64,000 nt of DNA, from the NCBI GenBank assembly GCA_963835685.1, contig CAWIGI010000013.1, positions 62,001 to 126,000 of the forward strand, written 5' to 3'. The position numbers and the translations under genes are program-made. Under the pieces are notes generated by a model. That model saw nothing but the letters and a program-made list of their open reading frames with translations. It made no database searches and was not told the origin of the DNA. Below, one piece after another: positions 55,897-64,000 of the stretch. Numbering within the stretch: the first letter of the stretch is position 1; each line of letters starts with the position of its first letter. The stretch is from DATAGF01 sp963835685 (GTDB lineage: Bacteria; Actinomycetota; Thermoleophilia; Miltoncostaeales; Miltoncostaeaceae).

Positions 55897-55902
55897 ACTC
55901 TA
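55897..55902 (-). promoter_or_regulatory. Putative -10 element of the TreT gene
   Basis: Minus-strand TAGAGT would start transcription near 55890, giving a leader of about 50 bases before GTG 55838. It lies in the shared intergenic region with the divergent membrane protein gene. Motif evidence only. Confidence 0.35.
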
Positions 55903-55939
55903 TCCGCCGCCGCCGCGCCCGAGCGCGGCCCTCCCGACC

Positions 55940-57709
55940 GTGCTGAACGCCCGCCTCTATCGCACCTGCTGGCTGGTCGCGGGCGTTGCCCTCGTGGTCG
56001 CGCTCCTCACCCTCGAGACCCCCGGGGCGGGGCCAGAGCCGCCGCTGCCCTCGGCCGTCAACGGCGATGCGGCGCTCGAGCTCAACAGCCAGCTGGCGGC
56101 GATCGCCCCGGAGCGCGCTCCCGGCTCGGGGCCCGACCAGGCCGCCTCGCGCTGGATCCAGGGCCAACTCTCCCAGGTCCCCGGCGCGGCAGGGCGCGTC
56201 CAGTCCCAGGAGCTCGTCGCCAAGGACGGCGGCGAGCAGGTGCGGCTGCAGAACCTCTACCTGGTCGTGCCGGGCGCGAGCGGCGGGCGCACGCGGGCGG
56301 GGATCCTGGTCGTGGCCCCGCGCGACACCCCCTCGGGGGTCTCGGCGGGCACCACCTCGACGGCGGTGATGCTCAGCCTGGCGCGGGTCTCGGCGACCTC
56401 GCGGCACCAGCGCCCCCACCTCTTCGTGTCCTCCGACGGCAGCACGATCGGAAATGCTGGCATCCGCTGGTTCCTCGACCGCTTCTCGTCCTTCCCGATC
56501 GAGGCCGCGGTCGTGCTCGACGCGCCGGGCGAGGCGGAGGGCGACGCGGTCCACCTCTGGGTCGCAGGCCGGGCCGACCGCCAGGCGCTGCGGCTGGGCG
56601 GGCTCGCCGAGCGGTCCGTCGAGCGCGCCGGCGGCCGCAGCGAGGGGCCGCCGTCGGCCGGGAGCCAGCTGCTCGGCCTCGCGGTGCCGCAGACCTTCGG
56701 CGACCAGGGCGCGGCGATCGCCGACGACCTGCCGGCCGTGACGCTGTCCGGCCGCGCCGAGTCGCCCCTGCGGCCCGGGGACGAGCCGTCGGCCGAGCGC
56801 CTCGCGCTCGTCGGCAACGCGGCCAACGACCTGCTGCTGACGCTGGACGCCGCGCTCCAGGCGCCGGCCCCCGACGGGAGTGTCGAGCTGGCGGGCAAGC
56901 TGCTGCGCCCGACCGTGATGCGGCTGGCGCTGCTGCTGCTCGCGCTCCCGATCATCGTCTGCGCCGTCGATGCGGTGGCGCGCATGCGCCGCGCCGGGGT
57001 GTCGATCCCGGACGGCCTGCGCGCCACAGGCCTACGGACCGCGCCGCCGCTCGCCGCGCTCGCGGCCGGGTACCTGCTGTCGTTGGCGGGCATCCTGCCC
57101 CGCCCCTCCGCCGGTGCCCCGCCCCTCCCGGCCGAGGCCGCCTTCGGGGCCGCCGCCGGGCTCGGCCTGGTCCTCACCGTCGCCGCGGGCGTCCTCGCCT
57201 GGGTCTGGGCGCGCCGCCGCCTCCGCCGGGTCGATGCCGCCCCGGCCACCGAGGGCGCCGCCGCGCTCGGGGCGCTCGCGGTGCTGCTCGTCGTGCTGTG
57301 GCTCGTCAGCCCCTACGCCCTGGTGCTCGCGCTCCCCCCCGCCCACGCGGCGCTGGTGGCCACCTCCGCCCGCCGCCGCTGGCACGTCGTCGTGCTCGTG
57401 ATCATCGCCCTGCTGCCGATCCTGGCGCTCGCGATCGTCATGGCCGGGCGGCTCGACTCGAACCCCGTCTTCTCGCTCTGGTACCTGCTCGCGACGGCGC
57501 TCGACGGCTCGCGGGGCGCACCGGGGCCGATCATGGCCGCGCTCATCGGCGCGTGCCTGTGGTCCCTCGCCGCGCTGCTCGCCTTCCGGGCCGCCAAGGG
57601 GGCCCTGTCGCCGACCGGGACCCCGCCCCCGCGGCGGCGTCCCCCGCGCATCCGGGTGCAGATCGACCGCGCGCGGTCGTCGCGGGGTGAGCCGCGGGAC
57701 CGCTGGTAG
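55940..57709 (+). CDS. Membrane protein with M28-like extracytoplasmic domain, no zinc ligands
   Basis: The 589-residue product has an N-terminal span (about 8-28), an extracytoplasmic domain of about 300 residues, and about seven further spans with a basic C-terminus. The outer domain follows the aminopeptidase M28 pattern, but the metal-ligand positions are replaced: APRDT where HxD is expected, GTTSTAVM where DNASG is expected, and SSDGSTIG for the Glu-Glu pair. It is therefore probably not a peptidase. The plan of M28 fold plus C-terminal spans resembles GPI transamidase subunit Gaa1. GTG 55940 is chosen just before the first span; GTG 55892 is possible. Confidence 0.65.
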   Translation: MLNARLYRTCWLVAGVALVVALLTLETPGAGPEPPLPSAVNGDAALELNSQLAAIAPERAPGSGPDQAASRWIQGQLSQVPGAAGRVQSQELVAKDGGEQVRLQNLYLVVPGASGGRTRAGILVVAPRDTPSGVSAGTTSTAVMLSLARVSATSRHQRPHLFVSSDGSTIGNAGIRWFLDRFSSFPIEAAVVLDAPGEAEGDAVHLWVAGRADRQALRLGGLAERSVERAGGRSEGPPSAGSQLLGLAVPQTFGDQGAAIADDLPAVTLSGRAESPLRPGDEPSAERLALVGNAANDLLLTLDAALQAPAPDGSVELAGKLLRPTVMRLALLLLALPIIVCAVDAVARMRRAGVSIPDGLRATGLRTAPPLAALAAGYLLSLAGILPRPSAGAPPLPAEAAFGAAAGLGLVLTVAAGVLAWVWARRRLRRVDAAPATEGAAALGALAVLLVVLWLVSPYALVLALPPAHAALVATSARRRWHVVVLVIIALLPILALAIVMAGRLDSNPVFSLWYLLATALDGSRGAPGPIMAALIGACLWSLAALLAFRAAKGALSPTGTPPPRRRPPRIRVQIDRARSSRGEPRDRW

Positions 57710-57712
57710 GAT
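57707..57712 (+). promoter_or_regulatory. Putative leaderless -10 element of the GT2 gene
   Basis: TAGGAT (57707-57712), whose TAG is the upstream gene's stop, ends seven bases before the TTG at 57720. The arrangement matches the leaderless pattern at other genes in the window. Confidence 0.45.
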
Positions 57713-57719
57713 CGACCGG

Positions 57720-58670
57720 TTGGCCGCTCGTCTCGCCTTCGTCTCCGTGGTGGTCCCGGTCTACAACGAGCGCGAGTCCGTGCGCCCGCTCTGCGACGAG
57801 CTGCTCGAGGTCCTGCGCGGCCTCGGGCGGCGCGCCGAGGTGCTCTTCGTCAACGACGGGTCGACCGACGGCACCTCCGACGTCCTGGCCGACCTCGCCG
57901 CGCGCGAGCCCGAGGTCATCGTCGTGCGGCTGCGCCGGAACTTCGGCAAGGCGGCGGCCCTCATGGCCGGCTTCCGCGAGGCGCGTGGCGACGCGATCGT
58001 CACGATCGACGGCGACCTCCAGGACGACCCGGCGGAGATCCCCCGTCTGCTCGCCGAGCTCGAGGCCGGCGCCGACCTCGTGAGCGGCTGGAAGCGCGAT
58101 CGCAAGGACCCGGCCGGCAAGCGGGCCGCCTCGAGGGTCTTCAACGGCGTCACGTCGCGCATGTCCGGCGTCGGGCTCCACGACCTGAACTGCGGCTTCA
58201 AGGCCTACCGCTCCGAGGTGGTCGAGTCGCTCGCGCTGACCGGCGACCAGTACCGCTACATCCCGGTCCTCGCGGCCGCGGAGGGCTTCCGCGTCAGCGA
58301 GATCCCGGTCAACCACCGCCCGCGCGTCCACGGGAACAGCAAGTACGGCCTCGAGCGCTACCTGCGCGGGTTCCTCGACCTGCTGACCATCCTCTTCATC
58401 GGCCGCTTCCGCCAGCGCCCCATGCACCTCTTCGGCGGGGTCGGGATGCTCTTCATCGCGACGGGCGTCGTGATCTGCGCCTACCTGGCGATCCTGCGCC
58501 TGGCGGGCGAGGCGATCGGCGGGAGGCCGCTGCTGCTCCTGGGCGTGCTGCTGATCGTGGTCGGCGTGCAGCTGTTCACGATCGGGCTCGTCAGCGAGAT
58601 GATCCAGCGCTACCACCTGCGCCCCCAGGACGACGAGGCGCGGTCGCGGGTCGAGCGGGTCATCCGCTGA
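57720..58670 (+). CDS. GT2 polyprenyl-phosphate glycosyltransferase (DPM/GtrB-like)
   Basis: Transfers a sugar from a nucleotide donor to a polyprenyl phosphate at the inner membrane face. The 316-residue product has VSVVVPVYNERESVRPL, LFVNDGSTDGTSDVL, the metal motif TIDGDLQDDPAEI, and a conserved GNSKYGLERYLRG near the end of the catalytic domain, then two C-terminal spans (about 225-250 and 260-285). TTG 57720 follows a -10 by seven bases; GTG 57687 would add 11 residues. It could supply lipid-linked sugar to the GT-C enzyme at 63634. Confidence 0.88.
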   Translation: MAARLAFVSVVVPVYNERESVRPLCDELLEVLRGLGRRAEVLFVNDGSTDGTSDVLADLAAREPEVIVVRLRRNFGKAAALMAGFREARGDAIVTIDGDLQDDPAEIPRLLAELEAGADLVSGWKRDRKDPAGKRAASRVFNGVTSRMSGVGLHDLNCGFKAYRSEVVESLALTGDQYRYIPVLAAAEGFRVSEIPVNHRPRVHGNSKYGLERYLRGFLDLLTILFIGRFRQRPMHLFGGVGMLFIATGVVICAYLAILRLAGEAIGGRPLLLLGVLLIVVGVQLFTIGLVSEMIQRYHLRPQDDEARSRVERVIR

Positions 58671-58820
58671 TCAGCGACCACGTTACGTGGATGCGGTGGT
58701 GTTGACCTTTCCGGCGCCCGCCCCGCCGAAGGCGGTGCGCCGGTCTGCCGGAGGCCCCGGCCAGGGGCCGGAGGCGCGTCCAGCGGGCCCGCAAGAGGCC
58801 CGCTGCACGCCTTGGCCGCC
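58671..58820. other. Intergenic region with inverted repeats
   Basis: 150 bases without a supported gene. A perfect inverted repeat CCACGT-T-ACGTGG lies at 58678-58690, eight bases after the GT2 stop, and could be an operator. TTGACC at 58702-58707 resembles a -35, but no -10 follows at the right distance. GC-rich hairpins at 58755-58775 and 58778-58800 could end transcription without a U tract. Confidence 0.45.
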
Positions 58821-59924
58821 GTGAAGGTGATGTGGCTTGGCACGTATGAGCGCGACTATCCGCGGGCGCGTGTGCTGATCGAGGGGCTGCGCGAGATCGG
58901 CGTCGAGGTCGTGGAGCACCACCGGCCGGTCTGGGAGCGCGAGCGGCACAAGGCGGGCGCCTTCCTGCGCCCGCTCCCGCTGGCCCGGGCCGGGGGCCGC
59001 TTCGCCGCGGCGTGGGCCGCCCTCGCGGTCGACGGGGCGCGGGAGCCGGGGGTCAACGCGATCGTGGCGGGCTACCCGGCCCAGCCCGACGCGCTGCCGG
59101 CGTGGTGCGTCGCCCGCGCCCGGCGGGTACCGCTGGTCGTGGACATGATGATCTCCCTGTCCGACACGCTCGCCGGCGACCGCGGCCGGGTGCGCGGGAC
59201 CGCGGCGTCGGCGCTCGCCGGGGTCAACCGGGCGACCGCCCGCGCCGCCGACGTCCTGATGGCCGACACGGCCGCCGGCGCCGACTGGCTGGCCGGCCGC
59301 TTCGGCGTCGCGCGCTCGCGCGTGGCCGTCGTGCCCGTGGGCGCCGAGCCGGGGCGCTTCCCGGCGGTCGCGCCGCCCGGCGGCCCCCCCACGGCGCTCT
59401 TCTACGGCAAGCTCGCGCCCCTGCACGGCGTCGCGACCGTGATCGAGGCCGCGCGCCGCCCGGGGGCCCCGCCGCTGCGCCTGATCGGCGACGGCCAGCT
59501 CGGGGGGTGGCTCGAGCGCGAGCTGGCCCGCGACCGCCCGCCCGGCCTGACCTGGGAGCGCTGGGTGCCGTACGCGTCGCTGGGCGCCGAGATCGGCCGG
59601 GCCGCGATCTGCCTGGGGATCTTCGGGGAGAGCGCCAAGGCGGCCCGGGTCGTCCCGAACAAGGTCTGGCAGGCGATGGCCTCCGGCCGGCCCGTGGTCA
59701 CCGCCGACACCCCGGCCGTCCGGGAGGTGCTGGAGGACGGCCGGAGCGCGCTGCTGGTCCCGGTGGGCGATCCGGAGGCCCTGGCCGCGGCCCTCGCCCG
59801 CCTCGCGGCCGACGCCGCGCTGCGCGAGCGCCTGGGTGCCGCCGCGCGGGGCATCTACCTGGAGCACGGGACCCCCGCGGCGGTGGCCGCGCGCCTGCGC
59901 CACGCCCTCGACCCCCTCACCTGA
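58821..59924 (+). CDS. GT4-like glycosyltransferase
   Basis: The 367-residue product begins VKVMWLGTYERDYPRARVL and has a GT-B C-terminal half with TALFYGKLAPLHGVATVIEA, WERWVPYASLGAEI, and VVPNKVWQAMASGRPVVTAD. The N-terminal domain lacks close matches to common WbuB types. Starts at TTG 58812 or ATG 58830 are also possible. It is the third gene of the plus-strand envelope set. Donor and acceptor unknown. Confidence 0.8.
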   Translation: MKVMWLGTYERDYPRARVLIEGLREIGVEVVEHHRPVWERERHKAGAFLRPLPLARAGGRFAAAWAALAVDGAREPGVNAIVAGYPAQPDALPAWCVARARRVPLVVDMMISLSDTLAGDRGRVRGTAASALAGVNRATARAADVLMADTAAGADWLAGRFGVARSRVAVVPVGAEPGRFPAVAPPGGPPTALFYGKLAPLHGVATVIEAARRPGAPPLRLIGDGQLGGWLERELARDRPPGLTWERWVPYASLGAEIGRAAICLGIFGESAKAARVVPNKVWQAMASGRPVVTADTPAVREVLEDGRSALLVPVGDPEALAAALARLAADAALRERLGAAARGIYLEHGTPAAVAARLRHALDPLT

Positions 59925-59934
59925 CCCGCGTCTC

Positions 59935-59940
59935 TAACCT
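59935..59940 (+). promoter_or_regulatory. Putative leaderless -10 element of the methyltransferase
   Basis: TAACCT ends six bases before the GTG at 59947, in the 22-base gap after the GT4 gene. No -35 match. It follows the TAnnnT-plus-short-spacing pattern. Confidence 0.45.
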
Positions 59941-59946
59941 CTGGGC

Positions 59947-60701
59947 GTGCCCGGATCGCACGATTGGGGCGACGCCCCCGAGCTCTACGGCCCCCGCCAC
60001 GACTACCGCGAGGCCCTCATCCTGCGCCGGCTGCTGCCCGCGCTGCCCGGCCCCGAGGTGCTGAACGCGGGCGCGGGGGCCGGCAGCCTGACCCTCAAGC
60101 TCGTCAACGCGGGCCTGCGCGTGACCTCCGTCGAGGCCAGCCCCGCGCTCTGCGACTGGATGGCGGCGGCGCTCCGCGAGCGCGGGGGCGGCGACAACCC
60201 GGTGGTGCGCGGCGACGTCGAGCGCCTCACCCTGCCCGACGCGGCCTTCGACGCCGCCGTCTGCGCCGAGGTGCTCGAGCACCTCGACGACGATGCGGCG
60301 GCGCTCGCGGAGCTGGCCCGGGTCCTGCGCCCCGGGGGGCTCCTCGTCGTGACCGTCCCCGCGAACCCGGACCGCTACGACTGGACCGACCGGTGGGCCG
60401 GCCACCGGCGCCGCTACGACGCCGCGACCCTCGAGGCCCGCATGCGCGAGGCCGGCTTCGCCGAGCCGCGGGTTCAGGGCTGGGGCTTCCCGCTGACGGG
60501 CCTCTACCACCGGCAGATCTACTCCCGCGCCCTCCGCCGCCGCCTCGAGGCCGGCGGCGGCCGGCCGGCCGGGGGCGCGCCCCCCGCCTCGCCGCCCGCG
60601 CTGTGCGCGCGGCCCTGGAGCTCGACTCGGCCTTCGTCGGCCGCCGCCCCGGCTACCACGGCCTGCTGGCCGTCGCGCGACGACATGGCCCACCCGGCTG
60701 A
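59947..60701 (+). pseudogene. SAM-dependent methyltransferase, apparent frameshift
   Basis: Class I methyltransferase with GPEVLNAGAGAGSLTLKLVN (motif I) and AVCAEVLEHLDDDAAAL. Around 60575-60600 the frame must shift by one base to reach the matching C-terminus LAARAVRAALELDSAFVG and GYHGLLAVARRHGPPG. Adding one C to the six-base C run at 60590-60595 restores it. The corrected stop (60699-60701) overlaps the ATG of the next gene, as other junctions do. A consensus deletion is likelier than a true fusion to the downstream membrane protein. Substrate unknown. Confidence 0.8.
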
Positions 60702-61659
60702 CGGAGCGCCGGCGGGGACGGCGCCGGCCGTCGCCGCGCGCGGCCCCTGGCGGCGCTGGGGCGGCCTGGGCGCCGGCGCGCTGGTGTGCGGCTTCCTCGC
60801 GTGGGCGCTGGTCAACGGCTGGTCAACGGTCTCGGAGTACGACTGGGACCTGCAGCCGGGCCTACTCGCCCTGGGCATCCTGGTCCTGCTCGTCTTCTAC
60901 GTGGCGAGCGCCCTCGGCTACGGCGCGATCATCGACCGGCTGCACCACCCGGGGCCGCCGCCGCTCACGACGATCTCGATCTGGGCCAAGTCGCTGCTGG
61001 GCCGCTACGTGCCCGGGAACGTGCTCATGGTGCTGGGCCGCGTCGTGCTCAGCTACGAGCGCGGCGTGCCGCGGCGCGTGACCCTCGCCGCGACGGTCTA
61101 CGAGCAGGCCCTCAGCCTCGGGGTGGCGGCGGCCGGCGCGGTCGTCTGGGTGGCCGTCTACGAGGGCAGCGGCGACGCCCGCCTGTGGCTGCTCGCGCTG
61201 GTGCCGCTGGGGCTGCTGCTCCTGCACCCCCGGTTCTTCGGGCCGGCGTCGTCGTGGCTGCTGAGGAAGGCCGGGCGCGAGCCCCTGCCCCGGCTCCTGG
61301 AGCCGCGCCCGCTCGCCGGCCTGCTGGTGTGGTACGCGGCCATCGCCGTCCTCGCCGGCCTCGGGATCTGGCTGCTGGTGCGCTCGGCCGCGGGCCCGGA
61401 GGCCGGCGGGCCGGCCTTCGTCGGGCTCGCGTTCCTGCTCTCGTTCGCGGTCTCGATGGTGGCCTTCGTGTTCCCCTCGGGCCTCGGCGTGCGCGAGGGG
61501 GCGTTCGCGCTGGCCCTCTCGCAGAACCTGCCGGGCAGCGTCGCCGTCGCCGTCGCCGTCGGCGCCCGCCTGATGCTCACGCTCGTGGAGCTCGCCTTCA
61601 TCGGCGGGGTCGTGCTCCTGGAGCGCCGGCGTCCACGCGGCCGGGAGCCGAGCCGGTGA
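60685..61659 (+). CDS. Flippase-like membrane protein (UPF0104/AglD-type)
   Basis: The 324-residue product has about eight spans and the pattern of lysylphosphatidylglycerol-synthase-like transmembrane proteins: KSLLGRYVPGNVLMVLGRVV near residue 112 and VFPSGLGVREGAFALAL later. Such proteins occur in envelope and lipid-linked sugar loci and are proposed to flip or handle lipid-linked sugars. ATG at 60685 lies inside the 3' end of the methyltransferase in another frame. The stop overlaps the DUF2079 gene. Confidence 0.8.
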   Translation: MAHPADGAPAGTAPAVAARGPWRRWGGLGAGALVCGFLAWALVNGWSTVSEYDWDLQPGLLALGILVLLVFYVASALGYGAIIDRLHHPGPPPLTTISIWAKSLLGRYVPGNVLMVLGRVVLSYERGVPRRVTLAATVYEQALSLGVAAAGAVVWVAVYEGSGDARLWLLALVPLGLLLLHPRFFGPASSWLLRKAGREPLPRLLEPRPLAGLLVWYAAIAVLAGLGIWLLVRSAAGPEAGGPAFVGLAFLLSFAVSMVAFVFPSGLGVREGAFALALSQNLPGSVAVAVAVGARLMLTLVELAFIGGVVLLERRRPRGREPSR

Positions 61660-63179
61660 CCTCCGCGCCCCCTGTCCCGCGGCCGCTGCCGCGGACGGCC
61701 TGGGCCGGACGGCGCCGCCCGCGGTGGCCGCTCGCCGCCGTCTGGGGGATGGCGGCCGTCTGGGCCGGCCTCTTCGCCTACCTCTCGGTGCGGCGCCACG
61801 ACGCCTTCTGGACCGGCCGCTTCGATCTCGGGAACATGGTCCAGGCGGTCTGGAGCACGGCCCAGGGCCGGCCGCTCGAGACGACGGACGTCGCCGGCGA
61901 GCAGTTCGTGCGCCTCGGGGCGCACGTCGACCCGATACTGGTGCTGTTCACGCCGCTCGCGTGGACCGGCGCCCTCCCGCAGGCGCTCCTGGTGGCCCAG
62001 GCGATGATCGTCGCGGCAGGGGCCCTCCCGGCGTACTGGCTCGGGCGCCGCTGGCTCGGGGACGAGCGCCTGGCCGTCGCGGCGGCCGCGGTCTACCTCC
62101 TGTACCCGCCGCTGCAGTGGGCGACGCTGACCGAGTTCCACCCGGTGACGCTCGCCGCCCCGCTGCTCCTGTACTGCATCTGGGCGGCCGAGGAGCGGCG
62201 CTACGGCCTGCTTGCGATCACCGCGTCGCTCGCGGCGCTCACGAAGGAGGAGGTCGGCCTGGCGCTCGCGATGCTGGGCCTCTGGATGGTCGTCCGCGGG
62301 CGCGGCCGCCGCGCCGGGACGGCGCTCGCGGCCGCGTCGCTCGCCTGGGTCGCGGTGGCGGTGCTGGTGATCATCCCCCACTTCAACGACGGGCGCGGAT
62401 CGGCCTTCGTGGACCGCTACGCGACGCTCGGCGACGACGGCGGCGACGTGGCGGCCACGCTGTTCACGCGCCCCTGGGAGGCCGCCGAGCTCCTGGCCTC
62501 GTACGACCGCCTGAGCTACCTGGTGGCCCTGCTCGCTCCGCTGGCCTTCCTGTCCCTCGCCGCACCCCTCCTGGCGGCCGGGGCCCTCCCCGAGGTCCTG
62601 ATCAACGCCCTGTCGGACTGGTTCCCGCAGTACTCGATCGAGTTCCAGTACGTCGCGGTGATCGTGCCCTTCCTCGTCGCGGCGGCCATCCTCGGGCTCG
62701 CCGGGCTGCGCGCGCGCGGCCGCCCCGCCTGGTCGGCCCGCCTGCTGGAGCGCGACGGCGCCGTCGCGGCGGCCTGGGTCGGCGTCGTGCTGCTGTCGGG
62801 CGTGTACCTCGGCCCGCTCCCGTGGTGGAGCGAGGTGCCGGTCGCCGGCTCGGACGAGCGCATCGAGCAGTACCGCGTCGACGGCCACGCGAGGGCGGCC
62901 GCGCGGGCCGTCGCGCTCATCCCCGGCGACGTCACGGTGTCCGCGGGCAATTTGCTCGGCGCCCATCTCTCGGAGCGCACGCGCATCCTGACCTTCCCGG
63001 CTCTCGGCGACGCCGAATGGGTGGTGGTCAACCGCCGCCGTCCGTACCTCGGCGACCGCCTGGCGCCGGTGGCGCACGCCGCCGCGGTCGCCCGGCTGCG
63101 GGCCCGGCCGGACACGCGGCTCGTCTTCGAGGAGGACGGCGTCATGCTCTTCCGCCGCGTCCCCGGGGCACGCGCGTGA
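61656..63179 (+). CDS. DUF2079 polytopic membrane protein
   Basis: The 507-residue product has 9-10 spans and the DUF2079 hallmarks: TGRFDLGNMVQAVWSTAQGR followed by FVRLGAHVDPILVLFTPLAW and LTEFHPVTLAAPLLL. DUF2079 proteins are actinobacterial membrane proteins with a GT-C-like plan, possibly acting as lipid-linked sugar transferases; function is not proven. GTG 61656 overlaps the previous stop (GTGA) and its stop overlaps the next start. Confidence 0.85.
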   Translation: MTSAPPVPRPLPRTAWAGRRRPRWPLAAVWGMAAVWAGLFAYLSVRRHDAFWTGRFDLGNMVQAVWSTAQGRPLETTDVAGEQFVRLGAHVDPILVLFTPLAWTGALPQALLVAQAMIVAAGALPAYWLGRRWLGDERLAVAAAAVYLLYPPLQWATLTEFHPVTLAAPLLLYCIWAAEERRYGLLAITASLAALTKEEVGLALAMLGLWMVVRGRGRRAGTALAAASLAWVAVAVLVIIPHFNDGRGSAFVDRYATLGDDGGDVAATLFTRPWEAAELLASYDRLSYLVALLAPLAFLSLAAPLLAAGALPEVLINALSDWFPQYSIEFQYVAVIVPFLVAAAILGLAGLRARGRPAWSARLLERDGAVAAAWVGVVLLSGVYLGPLPWWSEVPVAGSDERIEQYRVDGHARAAARAVALIPGDVTVSAGNLLGAHLSERTRILTFPALGDAEWVVVNRRRPYLGDRLAPVAHAAAVARLRARPDTRLVFEEDGVMLFRRVPGARA

Positions 63180-63637
63180 TCGGGCGCGCGACCGGTGGGG
63201 CGCTGATCGCCCTCGGGGCGGCCCTCGGGGCCCTGCCGGCGTTCGCCTGGTACGCCGCCGCGGCTCCCGGCGGGCGCATCAGCGCGGCGGGCCTCTCCGC
63301 CGCGGGCGAGCTCTGGCTGCTCCCCCTGCTCGGCGCGATGGCGGTGCTCGCCGGGGCGGCCCTCGTCTCGGCGCCGCCCGCCGGCCTCGCCGCGACGGCC
63401 CGCTGGGCCGGGCCGCTCGCCCTCGTCGCCGGCGGCCTGGCCCTGGCGTGGTCCCTCCGCGCCGGGCTCGATCCGCGGGTGTCGCTCACGGTCGAGGCCC
63501 CCGGCGGGCCGCGCGAGCTGGCGTCGGCCGTGGAGCTCGAGCCGGCGGCGGTCATCACGCCGGTCGTCGCGGGGGCGGTGGCCGTCCTCGGCGCGAGCGC
63601 GGCGTGGGCGGGCTGGCGCGGGGTGCCGCGGGCGTGA
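63176..63637 (+). CDS. Small membrane protein of unknown function
   Basis: The 153-residue product has four predicted spans (about 8-28, 45-64, 78-95 and 128-148) with a short extracellular segment between the third and fourth. No known domain is recognised; it loosely resembles Trp-operon-associated membrane proteins of actinobacteria, but this is not secure. GTG 63176 and stop 63637 overlap the neighbours as GTGA, so it is part of the same operon. Confidence 0.65.
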   Translation: MIGRATGGALIALGAALGALPAFAWYAAAAPGGRISAAGLSAAGELWLLPLLGAMAVLAGAALVSAPPAGLAATARWAGPLALVAGGLALAWSLRAGLDPRVSLTVEAPGGPRELASAVELEPAAVITPVVAGAVAVLGASAAWAGWRGVPRA

Positions 63638-64000
63638 GGGTCGCCATCCCGCTCGACCTCGCGCGGCCGGGCGCCGGCTGGCGCGTCCCCCTCGTGGCCT
63701 GGGGCGCATCGCGCGCGCTCGCCCTCGTGGTCGGCGTGGTCGCGAGCCTCGTGCTCGGCCTGCCCGAGCGCGGCGTCGACCCGGCGGTCCCGGACGCGCT
63801 GGCGCTGCTCGGCGGGTGGGACACCACGTGGTACCTCGACGTCGCCCGCTTCGGCTACGAGCGCGATCTCGGCCAGGTCGGGGACGTCTTCACCAACCTC
63901 GCGTTCTTCCCCCTGCTGCCCGGGCTCATGGCGCTCTTCCTCGAGCTCGGGATCAACCCGTTCGCAGGCGCCTTGGTGGTCTCGAACCTGGCGTTCCTCG
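63634..64000 (+). CDS. PIG-V-like mannosyltransferase (GT-C), 5' part only
   Basis: About 122 residues are visible before the window ends. The N-terminal span is followed by a loop with WDTTWYLDVARFGYERD and then TNLAFFPLLPGLMALF, the pattern of PIG-V/GPI mannosyltransferase II-type GT-C enzymes, where the WD pair begins the catalytic loop. It should use a polyprenyl-phosphate sugar outside the membrane, and the DPM-like GT2 at 57720 could make that donor. GTG 63634 overlaps the previous stop. Confidence 0.75.
   Translation, partial: MRVAIPLDLARPGAGWRVPLVAWGASRALALVVGVVASLVLGLPERGVDPAVPDALALLGGWDTTWYLDVARFGYERDLGQVGDVFTNLAFFPLLPGLMALFLELGINPFAGALVVSNLAFL

Noticed and set aside
59947..61659. 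A single methyltransferase-flippase fusion protein
   Set aside because: The linker looks frameshifted, and the alternative frame gives natural C- and N-termini with an overlapping stop and start.

Overview
The window is a GC-rich bacterial chromosome segment that contains the replication-origin neighbourhood. Gene content and order point to an actinobacterium, probably a deep lineage such as Thermoleophilia. The supports are rpmH-rnpA-yidD-yidC-khpB-rsmG-parA-parB, dnaA-dnaN-recF-dciA-gyrB-gyrA, an F420-type LLM oxidoreductase, a Ku protein, calcium-binding-repeat secreted proteins, and GTG starts that overlap the preceding stop codon. The class-level placement is an inference from gene content, not a phylogeny.

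Layout. 1-2357 (-): fatty-acid genes fabD (cut by the window edge), fabH and fabZ. 2426-6463 (+): NfeD-type protease, slipin, Ku, GalT. 6418-18707 (-): a long replication block with ftsH, gyrA, gyrB, dciA, recF, dnaN, dnaA and a GHKL-ATPase/winged-helix protein of unknown role. 18708-19028: gap with DnaA-box-like sites, the best oriC candidate. 19029-23776 (+): rpmH, rnpA, yidD, yidC, khpB, rsmG, parA, parB, with a perfect parS palindrome over the rsmG start. 23698-25330 (-): histidine kinase, response regulator and tRNA-Ile(GAT). 25492-28391 (+): BFN nuclease, chorismate mutase, TatA, TatC and a secreted calcium-repeat protein.

28366-55838 (-) is one nearly gapless 27-kb run of about 26 genes. 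It holds an exopolysaccharide/surface-glycan factory: initiating sugar-phosphate transferase, four or more GT4 glycosyltransferases, a deacetylase-glycosyltransferase fusion, two ATP-grasp ligases, a Wzz-like protein, two O-antigen-ligase/polymerase-like proteins, a MurJ-type flippase, UDP-glucuronate decarboxylase, two PQQ-type beta-propellers, a secreted glycoside hydrolase and an ABC ATPase. Upstream in the same run are an LLM oxidoreductase, MoaB, MoaC and two trehalose-type glycosyltransferases. 55940-64000 (+) is a second envelope-glycan set: an M28-like membrane protein, a DPM-like GT2, a GT4, a methyltransferase, a flippase-like membrane protein, a DUF2079 protein, a small membrane protein and a PIG-V-like GT-C enzyme cut by the window end.

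Two patterns matter to anyone using this annotation. First, four genes (rsmG, the sugar-phosphate transferase, one ATP-grasp gene and one methyltransferase) each need a one-base correction in or next to a G or C run to restore the family sequence; the corrected frames also restore the usual start/stop overlaps, so consensus errors are likely, though real mutations are not excluded. Second, many genes have a TAnnnT -10 element (often TAGGnT) only 6-12 bases before the start codon, suggesting widespread leaderless transcription, sometimes with the -10 built on the stop codon of the upstream gene.
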